A stretch of 64,000 bases of DNA from Gelidibacter gilvus (GCF_004115975.1 NZ_SDDZ01000009.1:1-64000), one strand, 5' to 3'; counted from the first letter of the stretch, positions 49,843-59,651 are shown. Numbers and translations are program-made. Notes: generated by a model from the sequence alone, not told the origin.

Positions 49843-50964
49843 TTAATGAATATCTTTTCTCACCGTTTTTCTCCGCTTATAAACTTCTGGTTTAAAATGT
49901 TTCCAAATTTGATGAATAGCTAGATTATCTTCCAGTTCTGGAGTTCTGATACAGTTTTGAATCCCTTTTTCGGTGAATTCATTATAGTATTCATTAAAAA
50001 TAACCGCAGTAACGCCTTTATTTTGATATTCCGGAAGAATGCCTATCAAATAGAAAACAACCTCTTTACTGTGCTTCTTAGCATGTAAAATATGTCTAAA
50101 ACCAAAAGGGAATAATTTGCCTTTTGTTTTCTGTAATGCTTTCGCAAAAGAAGGCATTACAATGGCAAAAGCCACTAATCTGTCATTTTTATCAATGACA
50201 AATTTGATGTATTCCGGATTGACAAAACTGATGAATTTCTTTTTAAAATATTCCTTTTGAATATCAGTGATAGCAACAAAAGACGACAAAGAGGCGTAAG
50301 ATTGATTAAAAAGATCGAACATCTTATCAACATAAGGCATTACTTCTTCAGTTTTAGTAAATTTTAATGCTCTGAGCTCATAGCGCTTTTTGATCAGTTC
50401 TTGCGCTTTTAAAAAAAACTCTGTTTTTACATTGGAAAAAGGGAAACGACTTTCAGAATATAGTTTCTCGTCCGTATATCCTAATTCTTTGAAATGATCC
50501 ACATAATAAGGATAGTTGTACCACGTGATCATACTTCCTAAATATTGATATCCTTCCGTCAGGAGTCCTACTTTGTCAAGGTTTGAGAAGCCTACCGGTC
50601 CTTCAACATAATCGAGGTCGTTAGCTTTTCCAATCTCATGTACTTTTTCCAATAAAGCTTTCGTAACTTCAATATCGTCAATGACGTCAAACCAACCAAA
50701 GCGCATTTTCTTTTGATTTTGCTGATTGACTTCAAGCCAATTTATAATAGCCGCAACCCGTCCAACAATCTCGTTGTTTTTATAGGCCAAAAAAAACGTC
50801 GCCTCAGCATCATTAAAAATGGGATTCTTCTTTTTGTTGAAAGTTTCCATTTCCTGTTTGATAATTGGAGGCACCCAATTATTGGAGTCTTTATAAAGTT
50901 CAAAAGGAAATTTTACAAATGCCTTTAAATCTTTTGGTGAGCTTACTTGTTTAATTGTAATCAT
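49843..50964 (-). CDS. Large GNAT-fold acyltransferase, candidate N-acyltransferase of sulfonolipid synthesis
   Basis: This 373-aa protein has a GNAT-like N-terminal half with NNWVPPIIKQE (about 27-37), FLAYKNNEIVGRVAAIIN (about 58-75), and a second GNAT-like half with YLIGILPEYQNKGV (about 311-324). The double-GNAT layout recalls the bacterial ceramide synthase (bCerS) type of N-acyltransferase. It converges with the alpha-oxoamine synthase gene. It could N-acylate capnine to form the full sulfonolipid; this is inference. No signal peptide or membrane helix is seen. Confidence 0.75.
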   Translation of the reverse strand: MITIKQVSSPKDLKAFVKFPFELYKDSNNWVPPIIKQEMETFNKKKNPIFNDAEATFFLAYKNNEIVGRVAAIINWLEVNQQNQKKMRFGWFDVIDDIEVTKALLEKVHEIGKANDLDYVEGPVGFSNLDKVGLLTEGYQYLGSMITWYNYPYYVDHFKELGYTDEKLYSESRFPFSNVKTEFFLKAQELIKKRYELRALKFTKTEEVMPYVDKMFDLFNQSYASLSSFVAITDIQKEYFKKKFISFVNPEYIKFVIDKNDRLVAFAIVMPSFAKALQKTKGKLFPFGFRHILHAKKHSKEVVFYLIGILPEYQNKGVTAVIFNEYYNEFTEKGIQNCIRTPELEDNLAIHQIWKHFKPEVYKRRKTVRKDIH

Positions 50965-50973
50965 AAAGCGGTC

Positions 50974-51954
50974 TTATAGGTTGCCCTTTTTATTTTTCTT
51001 TGAGTCGCTTTCTTTGTCATTTTGAATTTTTCGTTCCTGACGTCTCAATTCATCTTTGGCAGAATTGCCATTGTCAATCTCTTTGTCCTGATGAAAATCC
51101 AAGCGGTAGGACATTCCAAAATTCACTCCAAAAACAGAGGGCGTATCTTTAGTGTTAAAGGTAAAGGCGGTATCCAGTTGAAAGTTCTTACTCCAAAGAT
51201 AAGCGCCTCCAAATCGAAATAAGTTATCGGCATAAAAATCACTTTTAATGCCTTGGGTTTCTCCAAAAATAACCCATTGCGGGTTGAATGAATGGGTTAC
51301 GGTTAAAATATATTGAAAATCAGATTGGTCAGTACCAATTCTATCTTTAATCAAATTAATGACAAACACCCAACCTCCCGAAAAATTATTTTGAGAAATC
51401 ACGGCAATCTTTGGACTAAAACCTTCAATTCCAGGAGCAGTATAAGGGTTGTCCTTCGAATCAAAATTAGCGCCAGCATAAACAGCAACAGCAGGAATCA
51501 AGGATTTCCATTTGAACTTTTGGTTGGCTTTCCAACTGTATAAATTTGGTTTTTCTTCAGCAGCATGTCTATATGGATCATATATCATGTATTTTGCTCC
51601 CACCGTAAGGTTTTTAAAATTGGCCCTTTTGTCGTCCATTGGAATACTGGAGGCGTATAGTGTTTTGGTGTCGTTTTGATAAGTGCCTTGGACATTGATT
51701 TCAAGTTCTTCAAAAATTAAACCGTATCGCGCTGCAAAATCGACTCCAAAACCCGAAACCTTATATTCCAATGGGGTATGTTCTTCCTTCACAAAATACG
51801 GACCAGCTTCAAATTGAATAACGTTTGGACCAACAGCAAAAGCACTTTGTGAAACTCCAGGTCTATTGGAGTTGATGACCTCTGTATATTGACCAAAAGT
51901 GAAATTGGCAATGCTGAAAAATAAAAATACTATTGAGAATTTGATAGGTTTCAT
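50974..51954 (-). CDS. Outer-membrane beta-barrel protein (phenol MetA-pathway-like transporter family)
   Basis: This 326-aa protein has a signal peptide (1-21) and alternating amphipathic strands that read as a beta-barrel. It has the NRPGVSQSAFAVGPNVIQFE start seen in PF13557-type (MetA pathway of phenol degradation) proteins. The C-terminal tail is highly charged and probably periplasmic. It precedes the GNAT gene by 9 bases on the same strand, so they share a transcript. The cargo is unknown. Confidence 0.82.
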   Translation of the reverse strand: MKPIKFSIVFLFFSIANFTFGQYTEVINSNRPGVSQSAFAVGPNVIQFEAGPYFVKEEHTPLEYKVSGFGVDFAARYGLIFEELEINVQGTYQNDTKTLYASSIPMDDKRANFKNLTVGAKYMIYDPYRHAAEEKPNLYSWKANQKFKWKSLIPAVAVYAGANFDSKDNPYTAPGIEGFSPKIAVISQNNFSGGWVFVINLIKDRIGTDQSDFQYILTVTHSFNPQWVIFGETQGIKSDFYADNLFRFGGAYLWSKNFQLDTAFTFNTKDTPSVFGVNFGMSYRLDFHQDKEIDNGNSAKDELRRQERKIQNDKESDSKKNKKGNL

Positions 51955-52133
51955 TTTCTAATCTATTAGCCTCAAAACTACATATTTTTTTTGATTTTGA
52001 ATTGATTTTAATCGATTGATAAAATTGGATTTTAGAGGTCTGAATAAGTGTTCTTTTCAATTAAACCGCCTAAAACAGTGATATTTTATATAATTTTTAA
52101 GTATTAATAGCCGTTTTTAAATGCGAAGAATTG

Positions 52134-52141
52134 TATTTTTG
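52134..52141 (+). promoter_or_regulatory. Candidate -7 box TATTTTTG before DUF4834
   Basis: A full TAnnTTTG match, 19 bases before the first ATG (52161). The -33 element is weak. Confidence 0.5.
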
Positions 52142-52160
52142 GTGAAAATTTAGATTCATC

Positions 52161-52436
52161 ATGCAAATGGCGTCCTTTACTGGTTTTTTGAGAACCATTT
52201 TGATTATTTTATTGGTGTATTATGGTGTAAAGATTCTTATGAGACTTTTTGCTCCATATTTTGTCCGCTATATGTCAAATAAAATGCAAGAACGTTTTGG
52301 AGGTCAATTCCAACAGCAACAACCGGATAGAAATCGTCCCAAAGACGGCGAAACGGTTATCGATAAAATGCCAGAACAACGTCAATCTTCTGATAAAAAA
52401 GTAGGCGAATACATAGATTACGAAGAAATTGACTAA
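52161..52436 (+). CDS. DUF4834 family membrane protein
   Basis: This 91-aa protein has one N-terminal membrane helix (about 10-28), a basic segment and a polar Q/E/D-rich tail ending in EYIDYEEID. This is the pattern I know as DUF4834 in flavobacteria. The start could also be the ATG at 52167. It lies 30 bases before the YfhO gene, so they are probably co-transcribed. The function is unknown. Confidence 0.8.
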   Translation: MQMASFTGFLRTILIILLVYYGVKILMRLFAPYFVRYMSNKMQERFGGQFQQQQPDRNRPKDGETVIDKMPEQRQSSDKKVGEYIDYEEID

Positions 52437-52466
52437 TTTCCCCGAACTAATCAACCTCAATACTTC

Positions 52467-54911
52467 ATGGCTTTGTCAGTAAGAAAGTTCCTTCCACATC
52501 TTTTAATTATTATTGGTTTTATTGCACTTTCACTCGCTTATTTTAGTCCAGTGTTGAGTGGGAAACAGATTTTTCAGAGCGATATCATGCAATATATCGG
52601 GATGTCTAAGCAACAAACCGATTTTAGGGTTGAAACTGGAGATGAGACCTATTGGACAAATAGTGCTTTTGGAGGCATGCCAACCTATCAGCTGGGCGCA
52701 TTATATCCGCACAATTACATCAAAAAATTAGACTCTGCGTTGCGTTTCTTACCCAGACCGGCAGATTATCTCTTCCTTTATTTTATCGGATTTTACATTC
52801 TGCTCTTAACGCTTAAAGTGGATTATAAACTGGCAGCTTTAGGTGCATTAGCTTTCGGATTTTCTACTTATCTCATTATTATTCTGGGCGTTGGGCATAA
52901 TAGTAAAGCGCATGCCATTGCCTATATGCCGTTGGTGCTGAGTGGTATTCTACTTGTTTTTCAAAATAAATACATCACCGGGTTTTTATTGACTACCGTC
53001 GCTATGGCACTTGAGTTGAGTGCCAACCATTATCAAATGACTTATTATTTAATGTTATTGGTCTTGATCTTGGGAGGGGTTTATCTTTTTGATGCTTATA
53101 AAAAGAAAATACTTCCGCACTTTTTTAAATCGGTGGGCATTATGGTGTTTGCCGTGATTTTAGCTATCGGATTAAATGCCACAAACATCATGGCAACCCA
53201 AGAATATGTGAAGGAAAGTACGCGTGGGAAGAGCGAATTGACGATCAATCCTGATGGGACTCCAAAAACGATGTCTACAGGGTTAGATAAAGAGTACATT
53301 ACTGAATATAGTTATGGATTTTTAGAAACTTTTAACCTCTTCATTCCACGACTTTTAGGCGGTGGGAATGGTGAAGATGTGGGGAAGGATTCTGAGATGT
53401 ATAAGTTCTATACGGGTATTGGTGCTAGTCCTATAGAAGCCATGAGGGAAGTGAAGCACACACCTACCTATTGGGGAAATCAACCTATTGTTGAAGCTCC
53501 AGCTTACGTTGGCGCTGTAGTTTTGTTCTTGTTTGTCTTTGCACTTTTTATGGTCAAAGGCCGTCTAAAATGGTGGTTAGTGGGTGGCGTGATCATGTCC
53601 TTATTGTTATCTTACGGAAAGAATTTAGGGTTTTTAACCGATTTCTTTATTCAATATGTGCCCATGTATAACAAGTTCAGGGCAGTGACTTCCATTCAGG
53701 TGATTTTGGAGCTATGTATTCCAATTTTGGCAATTTTCGGTTTGGTGCGATTGTTCAATGATTTTGAAAAGGATGATCAGAAATTAAAAGCCTTAAAGTT
53801 TGCTGCTGGAATTACAGGAGGGGTGGCTATCTTGTTTTTGTTATTGAAAGGGTCTCTCGATTTTGTAGGGATGAATGACGGGTACTACCGACAAGTATAT
53901 GGTGAATATGGACAAAGTTTTATAGATGCTCTTAAAGCAGATAGAAAGTCAATGTTTACATATGATACCTTTCGGACATTGATTCTTGTTTTACTTTCGG
54001 CTGGTGGCATTTGGTTGTTCCTGCGGAAAAAACTCTCCCAAAATGCCCTTATTGTTGTCTTTGCAGTATTGATACTTTTTGATTTGGTAAATGTGGATAG
54101 ACGCTATGTCAACAACGAAAATTTTGTGTCATCACATCAGGTAAGCAAACCTTATCAAGCTAATGCTGCCGATTTAGAAATTATGAAGGACAATGGACAC
54201 TTTAGAGTATTTGATGTGGCTTCGAGTGCTGCTAGAGCATCTTATTTCCATAATTCATTGAACGGCTATCACGCAGCAAAACTTGGGCGATATAATGAAC
54301 TTTTTGATTTTTATATTGCGAAGAACAATATGAATGTATTGAATATGCTCAATACCAAATATATAATCGCCGATGATGACAAGGGGAATGTTTTTCCTTA
54401 TGAAAATGCAGATGCCAATGGGAACGCTTGGTTCATTTCCGAAATAGAAAAAGTCAATTCAGCCAATGAGGAAATGCTGGCTTTGGATAGTTTGGACACT
54501 AAAATTAAAGCGGTAACAACACAGGAATTGCGGTCATCGAATTATAAACTAGATTCATCGTCAACTATTTCATTGTTAGAGTATCAGCCTAATTACTTAA
54601 AGTATAACTCTAATAATAATTTTGATGGATTTGCAGTGTTTTCAGAGATCTATTATGCTGATGGATGGAACGCTTATATTGATGGGAAGTTACAATCACA
54701 TTATCGTGTGGATTATGTTTTGAGAGGTTTACCAATCCCGAAAGGTCAACATACCATTGAGTTTAAATTTGAACCACAAGTCGTCAAAACAGGAAGTACA
54801 ATTGCGCTGGCGAGTTCTATTTTATTTGGGTTATTAATTTTGGGAGGAATTGTAATTCTGCGAAAGCAAAAAATCGAAGATTCGGCGGAGCCAAAATATG
54901 GAGTCAAGTGA
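52467..54911 (+). CDS. YfhO-family membrane protein
   Basis: This 814-aa protein has many hydrophobic helices (about 10-28, 90-110, 115-135, 150-165 and more up to 505) and a large periplasmic-side C-terminal region, then a final helix (about 775-795). It resembles the YfhO family, linked in Firmicutes to glycosylation of cell-wall polymers. It starts a run of genes with a GT4 glycosyltransferase and a flippase-like exporter, which suggests a role in surface polysaccharide or protein glycosylation. Confidence 0.88.
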   Translation: MALSVRKFLPHLLIIIGFIALSLAYFSPVLSGKQIFQSDIMQYIGMSKQQTDFRVETGDETYWTNSAFGGMPTYQLGALYPHNYIKKLDSALRFLPRPADYLFLYFIGFYILLLTLKVDYKLAALGALAFGFSTYLIIILGVGHNSKAHAIAYMPLVLSGILLVFQNKYITGFLLTTVAMALELSANHYQMTYYLMLLVLILGGVYLFDAYKKKILPHFFKSVGIMVFAVILAIGLNATNIMATQEYVKESTRGKSELTINPDGTPKTMSTGLDKEYITEYSYGFLETFNLFIPRLLGGGNGEDVGKDSEMYKFYTGIGASPIEAMREVKHTPTYWGNQPIVEAPAYVGAVVLFLFVFALFMVKGRLKWWLVGGVIMSLLLSYGKNLGFLTDFFIQYVPMYNKFRAVTSIQVILELCIPILAIFGLVRLFNDFEKDDQKLKALKFAAGITGGVAILFLLLKGSLDFVGMNDGYYRQVYGEYGQSFIDALKADRKSMFTYDTFRTLILVLLSAGGIWLFLRKKLSQNALIVVFAVLILFDLVNVDRRYVNNENFVSSHQVSKPYQANAADLEIMKDNGHFRVFDVASSAARASYFHNSLNGYHAAKLGRYNELFDFYIAKNNMNVLNMLNTKYIIADDDKGNVFPYENADANGNAWFISEIEKVNSANEEMLALDSLDTKIKAVTTQELRSSNYKLDSSSTISLLEYQPNYLKYNSNNNFDGFAVFSEIYYADGWNAYIDGKLQSHYRVDYVLRGLPIPKGQHTIEFKFEPQVVKTGSTIALASSILFGLLILGGIVILRKQKIEDSAEPKYGVK

Positions 54912-55056
54912 TCATTAACTGATAGTTTTGAAATTGATCTAAGTGCTGTCCAAAAATTTGGATACAGACGGTGAAAAACCAAATCACATAAGTCTAAAGG
55001 ACAACTAGAAGTCATAGGTATTTGTACAAACATGATTTAATATAACTAAATACGAT

Positions 55057-55072
55057 TCCTGCCTTCGCAGGA
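55057..55072 (+). promoter_or_regulatory. Hairpin 8 bases before the GT4 start
   Basis: TCCTGC (55057-55062), loop CTTC, GCAGGA (55067-55072). The stem ends 8 bases before the ATG at 55081, inside the ribosome footprint, and may lower translation. It is of the CCTGCCTTCGCAGG type common as a dispersed flavobacterial repeat. Confidence 0.6.
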
Positions 55073-55080
55073 TTTGCGAT

Positions 55081-56358
55081 ATGCAAAAAAAAGCACTCAT
55101 CATAACCTATTATTGGCCTCCAGCAGGAGGTCCAGGAGTGCAACGTTGGTTAAAATTTGTAAAATATCTTCCCGATTACGGCATTCATCCCATCGTTTAT
55201 ATTCCAGAAAATCCGAGTTATCCTTTGCTTGATGAGAGTTTGATGGATGAAATTCCTGAGAATGTCACCATTCTAAAGCAGCCTATAAAGGAGCCATATA
55301 AATTTGCTGAATTTCTATCAAAAAAATCGTCTCAAACAATCAGTTCAGGCGTTATTCCGAAGAAAAAGAAACAAAGTTTGATTCAGCGACTTATGTTGTA
55401 TGTGCGAGGGAATTATTTTATCCCAGATGCAAGAAAAGCTTGGGTGAATCCATCAGTGACTTATTTGTCTGAGTATATTCAAAAGGAAAATATTAAAACA
55501 GTGATTACCACGGGACCGCCCCACAGTCTACACTTAATTGGTCTGCAGTTAAAGTCTAAGCTGGAAATTCAATGGATTGCCGATTTTAGGGATCCTTGGA
55601 CCACAATCGGTTACCATAAAAAATTAAAACTGAGTGAGAACGTTGCCAAAAAACATGAGCAGATGGAGAAGCAGGTGCTAACTACTGCTGATCATGTTAC
55701 TGTGACGAGCGAGAATACCAAAAAAGAGTTTGAATCAAAATCAAAGCAGCCCATTACGGTAATTACAAATGGCTATGATTATCAACAACTCCTGAAAGTG
55801 ACAAAAGACCTTAAATTTTCTTTGGCGCATATTGGATCTTTATTATCTGAACGTAATCCGAAAGTATTATGGAAGGTTATAGGCGAGCTTATTGATAAGT
55901 ACGAAGACTTCAAACAAGAATTTGTGTTGCGGTTGATTGGTGTGGTCAGCACTGATGTCCTGAATGAAATCCAACAATACATTCCTGAAAAAAATATAGA
56001 ACTCATTGGCTACGTCAATCATAAAGAAGCCTTGAAATCTCAAAGACACGCGCAATTGTTATTATTGATTGAGATTGATTCTGAAGATACCAAAGCCATC
56101 ATTCCGGGGAAATTGTTTGAGTACATGGTTGCCGAAACGCCAATTATATCAGTAGGGCCACATGATTCAGATGTAGAACGTATTATAAAATCAACCAATA
56201 CAGGACGCTACTTCTATTATGATGCTGAAGATGAGTTAAGAGAACATCTCCTTTCTCGTTTTAAAGACTTTAAAAATTCTGCTTTGACGTCGTTTCCTAT
56301 AGGATTGCAGCAGTACAGCAGAAAAGCCCTCACAAAAAAGTTGGCAGAACTTATCTAA
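55081..56358 (+). CDS. GT4-type glycosyltransferase (GT-B fold)
   Basis: This 425-aa cytoplasmic GT-B enzyme has the N-terminal YYWPPAGGPGVQRWLKF (10-26), an acceptor-side region, and the donor-site block IIPGKLFEYMVAETPII (about 340-356). The family uses a nucleotide sugar to build glycans. Donor and acceptor are unknown. It sits between YfhO and the flippase-like gene and so probably serves surface polysaccharide assembly. Confidence 0.9.
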   Translation: MQKKALIITYYWPPAGGPGVQRWLKFVKYLPDYGIHPIVYIPENPSYPLLDESLMDEIPENVTILKQPIKEPYKFAEFLSKKSSQTISSGVIPKKKKQSLIQRLMLYVRGNYFIPDARKAWVNPSVTYLSEYIQKENIKTVITTGPPHSLHLIGLQLKSKLEIQWIADFRDPWTTIGYHKKLKLSENVAKKHEQMEKQVLTTADHVTVTSENTKKEFESKSKQPITVITNGYDYQQLLKVTKDLKFSLAHIGSLLSERNPKVLWKVIGELIDKYEDFKQEFVLRLIGVVSTDVLNEIQQYIPEKNIELIGYVNHKEALKSQRHAQLLLLIEIDSEDTKAIIPGKLFEYMVAETPIISVGPHDSDVERIIKSTNTGRYFYYDAEDELREHLLSRFKDFKNSALTSFPIGLQQYSRKALTKKLAELI

Positions 56359-56405
56359 GCCTTGTCTTAAAGCACAAAATTCATATCTTCGAGTTTTAAA
56401 CCTCT

Positions 56406-57863
56406 ATGGGAATAGTCACCAGCCAATCTTTTAAGAACACCGTTACCACCTATCTCGGATTTGCCATAGGCGCATTGAATACCTTGTATTTATACGTATT
56501 CTTTATTTCCGATGTGCACTACGGTTTAATTTCCTTTATGCTTTCTACCGCCACCATTATGATGCCGTTAATGGCTTTTGGCGTCCACAACACCATTGTT
56601 AAGTTTTACTCAACATTTAAAACCAAAAACTCACTCAATAGCTTCCTGACCCTGATGTTGTTTTTACCGTTGGCACTCATTATACCTATTGGATTGATAG
56701 GAGTGGTAGCTTATGACAGTATCGCTAATGCATTGTCGCAAAAGAATCCAATTATTGGGGATTATGTATGGTACATTTATTTGGCTGCAATAGCAATGGC
56801 TTATTTTGAAGTATTTTTTGCGTGGTCTAAAACACAAATGCAGACCGTTTTTGGAAATTTCATGAAAGAGGTTTTTCATCGCATAGGCATTATGTTGCTC
56901 TTATTTTGTGTCTATTTTGAATGGTTTTCTGTGGATGTTTTCATTGCCAGCGTCATTGGTGTATATGGCCTAAGAATGCTGATTATGATGTTTTATGCCT
57001 TTAGTATTCGTTTACCAGTCTTTAAGTTTAATAGAATTGACCGATTGGGTTCTATTTTAAAATACTCTTTCCTGATTATTATTGCAGGTTCCATCGCGAC
57101 AGTTATTTTGGATATCGACAGTTTTATGTTAGGCATGTATATTCCTATTGAAGAAGTAGCCTATTATGGGGTGGCCATATATATTGCAACGGTAATTGTG
57201 GTGCCTTCAAGAGCGATGCAGCAAATACTGCAACCCTTGACAGCAAAATATCTTAATGAGAAGAATAAGGTGGCTCTAGAAGATTTATATGTGAGAAGCT
57301 CGCAGACCTTATTTATTATTGGTGGTCTTATATTCTTGTTGATCGTATTGAATATCAATTCCCTTTATGAAACAATTCCGTCCCAATTCAGTGGCGGACT
57401 CATTGTAGTTTTTTTGATAAGTATGGCGAAGCTTTATGATTGTTTGATGGGCTGCAACAACGTGGTTTTATTTAATAGTGATTATTATAGGATAGTCTTA
57501 CTTTTTGGGGTGATTCTCACGATTCTTACCATAGGTTTGAATATGATTTTTATTCCGATGTATGGCATCAACGGCTCTGCTTTTGCAACTTTTATAGCAG
57601 TCGCCATATATAACACCATAAAAGTTTACTTTGTAAAACGTAAGTTTGATATGATGCCCTTTACGGTCGATACAGGAAAAGTCGTCCTTTTAATAATTGC
57701 GATTGTAGGTCTGTTTTATTTTTGGGAGTTTCCATTTCATCCTTTGGTAAATATTGCTTTAAAGTCGGCATTAATAACGTTGTTGTATGTTGTCTTTATA
57801 TTTAAGATGAAGGTTTCGGAGGATATCAGTGCGATGATACGAAAATATTTGAGAGTGAAGTAG
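56406..57863 (+). CDS. Wzx-like polysaccharide flippase (MOP superfamily)
   Basis: This 485-aa protein has about 14 hydrophobic helices along its length and no large soluble part, as in polysaccharide export proteins of the MATE/MOP superfamily. It should flip lipid-linked glycans across the inner membrane. It follows the GT4 gene by 47 bases. A TATCTTCG at about 56383 may be its promoter -7 box. Confidence 0.88.
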   Translation: MGIVTSQSFKNTVTTYLGFAIGALNTLYLYVFFISDVHYGLISFMLSTATIMMPLMAFGVHNTIVKFYSTFKTKNSLNSFLTLMLFLPLALIIPIGLIGVVAYDSIANALSQKNPIIGDYVWYIYLAAIAMAYFEVFFAWSKTQMQTVFGNFMKEVFHRIGIMLLLFCVYFEWFSVDVFIASVIGVYGLRMLIMMFYAFSIRLPVFKFNRIDRLGSILKYSFLIIIAGSIATVILDIDSFMLGMYIPIEEVAYYGVAIYIATVIVVPSRAMQQILQPLTAKYLNEKNKVALEDLYVRSSQTLFIIGGLIFLLIVLNINSLYETIPSQFSGGLIVVFLISMAKLYDCLMGCNNVVLFNSDYYRIVLLFGVILTILTIGLNMIFIPMYGINGSAFATFIAVAIYNTIKVYFVKRKFDMMPFTVDTGKVVLLIIAIVGLFYFWEFPFHPLVNIALKSALITLLYVVFIFKMKVSEDISAMIRKYLRVK

Positions 57864-58061
57864 AAGTTTGGCGTATCAATCTTCAGTTGATCATCTACTT
57901 GTTTATTGAATATTGGTTTCGCCTAAGCCAAGAATTCTTGTCTATACTTCAAATGAGATGATCAAGTCTAACTTTGGATGGATATAAAAAGAAAATCCCA
58001 CAAGGTGCTTTGAGGCATACTCCTGCAGGACTTTCCACTAACCAACCAAAAAATCTATATT
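57864..58061. other. 198-base convergent spacer
   Basis: I see no ORF, RNA gene or strong terminator here. The sequence is ordinary AT-rich DNA. Confidence 0.4.
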
Positions 58062-59342
58062 TTAATTTCCTCTACTTTGTGTAGATCTTGATCTTGATGG
58101 CGAAGTTTGTCTTTTCGCTTCAGTGTTTGTACTATTGCTACTTTGAGCAGCACGTGTGTTACTACTTCTGTTTCGCTCTCCATTATATGTACGAGTTTGG
58201 GCAGCATTTGGTTTTCCTTGAACCGAACTTTTATTTACATTGGTAGCTCTGTTTGTTCTAGAAGGTGCTGATTTTACAGCTTCATTTCTAGTGGGAGTAC
58301 TAACCTTTCGAGTACTTTCCTGTACAGTTCCAGTAGTGCTACGCGTTCTAACATTTCTGTCATTATTATTTCTATCAGCACTCCTTGGCGTGTTGCTAGT
58401 TGCTGTAGGTTTATTATTTCTTGTAGTTTGGACAGAACGTTCTGTTGTGTTTTGTCTCACGCCTCTTTCAGAAGCATTCCTAGTATTGCTTTGAGAAATA
58501 TTGCGATTGGTTCTTGAAGCCTCGTTGTTTCTAGAAGCATTTGTAGTTCGTGTGGTATTGCCAACAGTGTTTGAGTTGGATCTTGAACTTGCAGCAGCGC
58601 TTCTACGCGGTGCGGCTTCCTGGCGGTAACGATCACTAACTCCCGAGTTGGTTGCAACCGTATTCCTTCTGCCAGAACTCAAAGAACTTACAGGACGTGG
58701 CGTATATCTTACTGGTTCTCTATAGTTATTGGCGTAAGGCCTGTAATAGGGATGTCTAACCGGAGTATAATATTGTCTATACGGTCTCGCATATACCACG
58801 CGATAGTGGACCGCTGGAACTGTGTAATAATAATGCCATGGTCTTTGCACATATACGCGATTATAAACGTTGATATAGCCCGTATAATGTGTGAATCTGT
58901 GGTGATGGTCATAATACACATGTAAACTTCCAACACGACTCACACGTCCGTAATTGTTATAATGAATATTTACATGACCCGCTTGGGTGATACGTCCGTA
59001 ATAATCATAATAAATAGGCGTGTTTTCTATTTGGATGATGGCCCCATAATCATCATACTGTACATAGGGTCCATAATCATAACCCGTATTAAAACTGAAA
59101 GAGACATTAGGGGTATTGATTGAAATATTGCCTTTAGGACCGTAGTTTGGTGCATAAAAATCAAATTGCCCATCAGGAAATACAGAAAACTCAATACCAC
59201 CTTCGGTGAAAATAAAGGAATTGCCGTATCCTTGAGAATATCCATTATTGTATGAATTATTCTTAGCGATGTTGGTGGTTTTTGCGTTTACTGATGTCCC
59301 AATAAGGAACACTGCAGTAAAAAGTAGAGCTAATTTTTTCAT
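58062..59342 (-). CDS. Secreted beta-repeat protein with low-complexity S/T/N/R-rich tail (paralogue 1)
   Basis: The frame reaches 59465, but the signal peptide MKKLALLFTAVFLIGTSVNA starts at the ATG at 59342, giving 426 aa. After the signal, the block GIEFSVFPDGQFDFYAP is followed by tandem short strands of the type VHYNNYGRVSRVGSL and tyrosine-rich text (about 60-200). Residues about 205-426 are low-complexity and strongly basic (R, N, S, T). The same two elements recur in the gene at 60680. It is likely exported. The tail may bind nucleic acid or acidic polysaccharide; that is inference. Confidence 0.78.
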   Translation of the reverse strand: MKKLALLFTAVFLIGTSVNAKTTNIAKNNSYNNGYSQGYGNSFIFTEGGIEFSVFPDGQFDFYAPNYGPKGNISINTPNVSFSFNTGYDYGPYVQYDDYGAIIQIENTPIYYDYYGRITQAGHVNIHYNNYGRVSRVGSLHVYYDHHHRFTHYTGYINVYNRVYVQRPWHYYYTVPAVHYRVVYARPYRQYYTPVRHPYYRPYANNYREPVRYTPRPVSSLSSGRRNTVATNSGVSDRYRQEAAPRRSAAASSRSNSNTVGNTTRTTNASRNNEASRTNRNISQSNTRNASERGVRQNTTERSVQTTRNNKPTATSNTPRSADRNNNDRNVRTRSTTGTVQESTRKVSTPTRNEAVKSAPSRTNRATNVNKSSVQGKPNAAQTRTYNGERNRSSNTRAAQSSNSTNTEAKRQTSPSRSRSTQSRGN

Positions 59343-59651
59343 GAGTGTTTGTTTTTTGTTCAACATGTCTTGTAGAATACAAACAATGTGCCAAGATTCG
59401 TTAGTTGGTATTAGTGTGCTGGCAATGAGTTTATTGCTTTTTTTGTTGTATTGTATGGTGGGCAAGATTCAATAACGATTTTTGAGGAGTATGAGTAACA
59501 TAGGCTTTTGAAAAACCTTAAATGAGAAGTCGTCGGTATTGAAATAGTTCTTAATTTAATCAAAAGGCATTGTCAAAGACTAAATTTATTACCTATCTTT
59601 TCCAACTCAACAAGAAGTCTTAATAATTTTTGGCTTTTTTTAAATATTTAT

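Noticed and set aside
58240-58494. 84-aa hydrophobic plus-strand ORF
   Set aside because: It is the complement of the low-complexity R/N/S/T-rich tail of the secreted protein. Its hydrophobicity is a composition effect.
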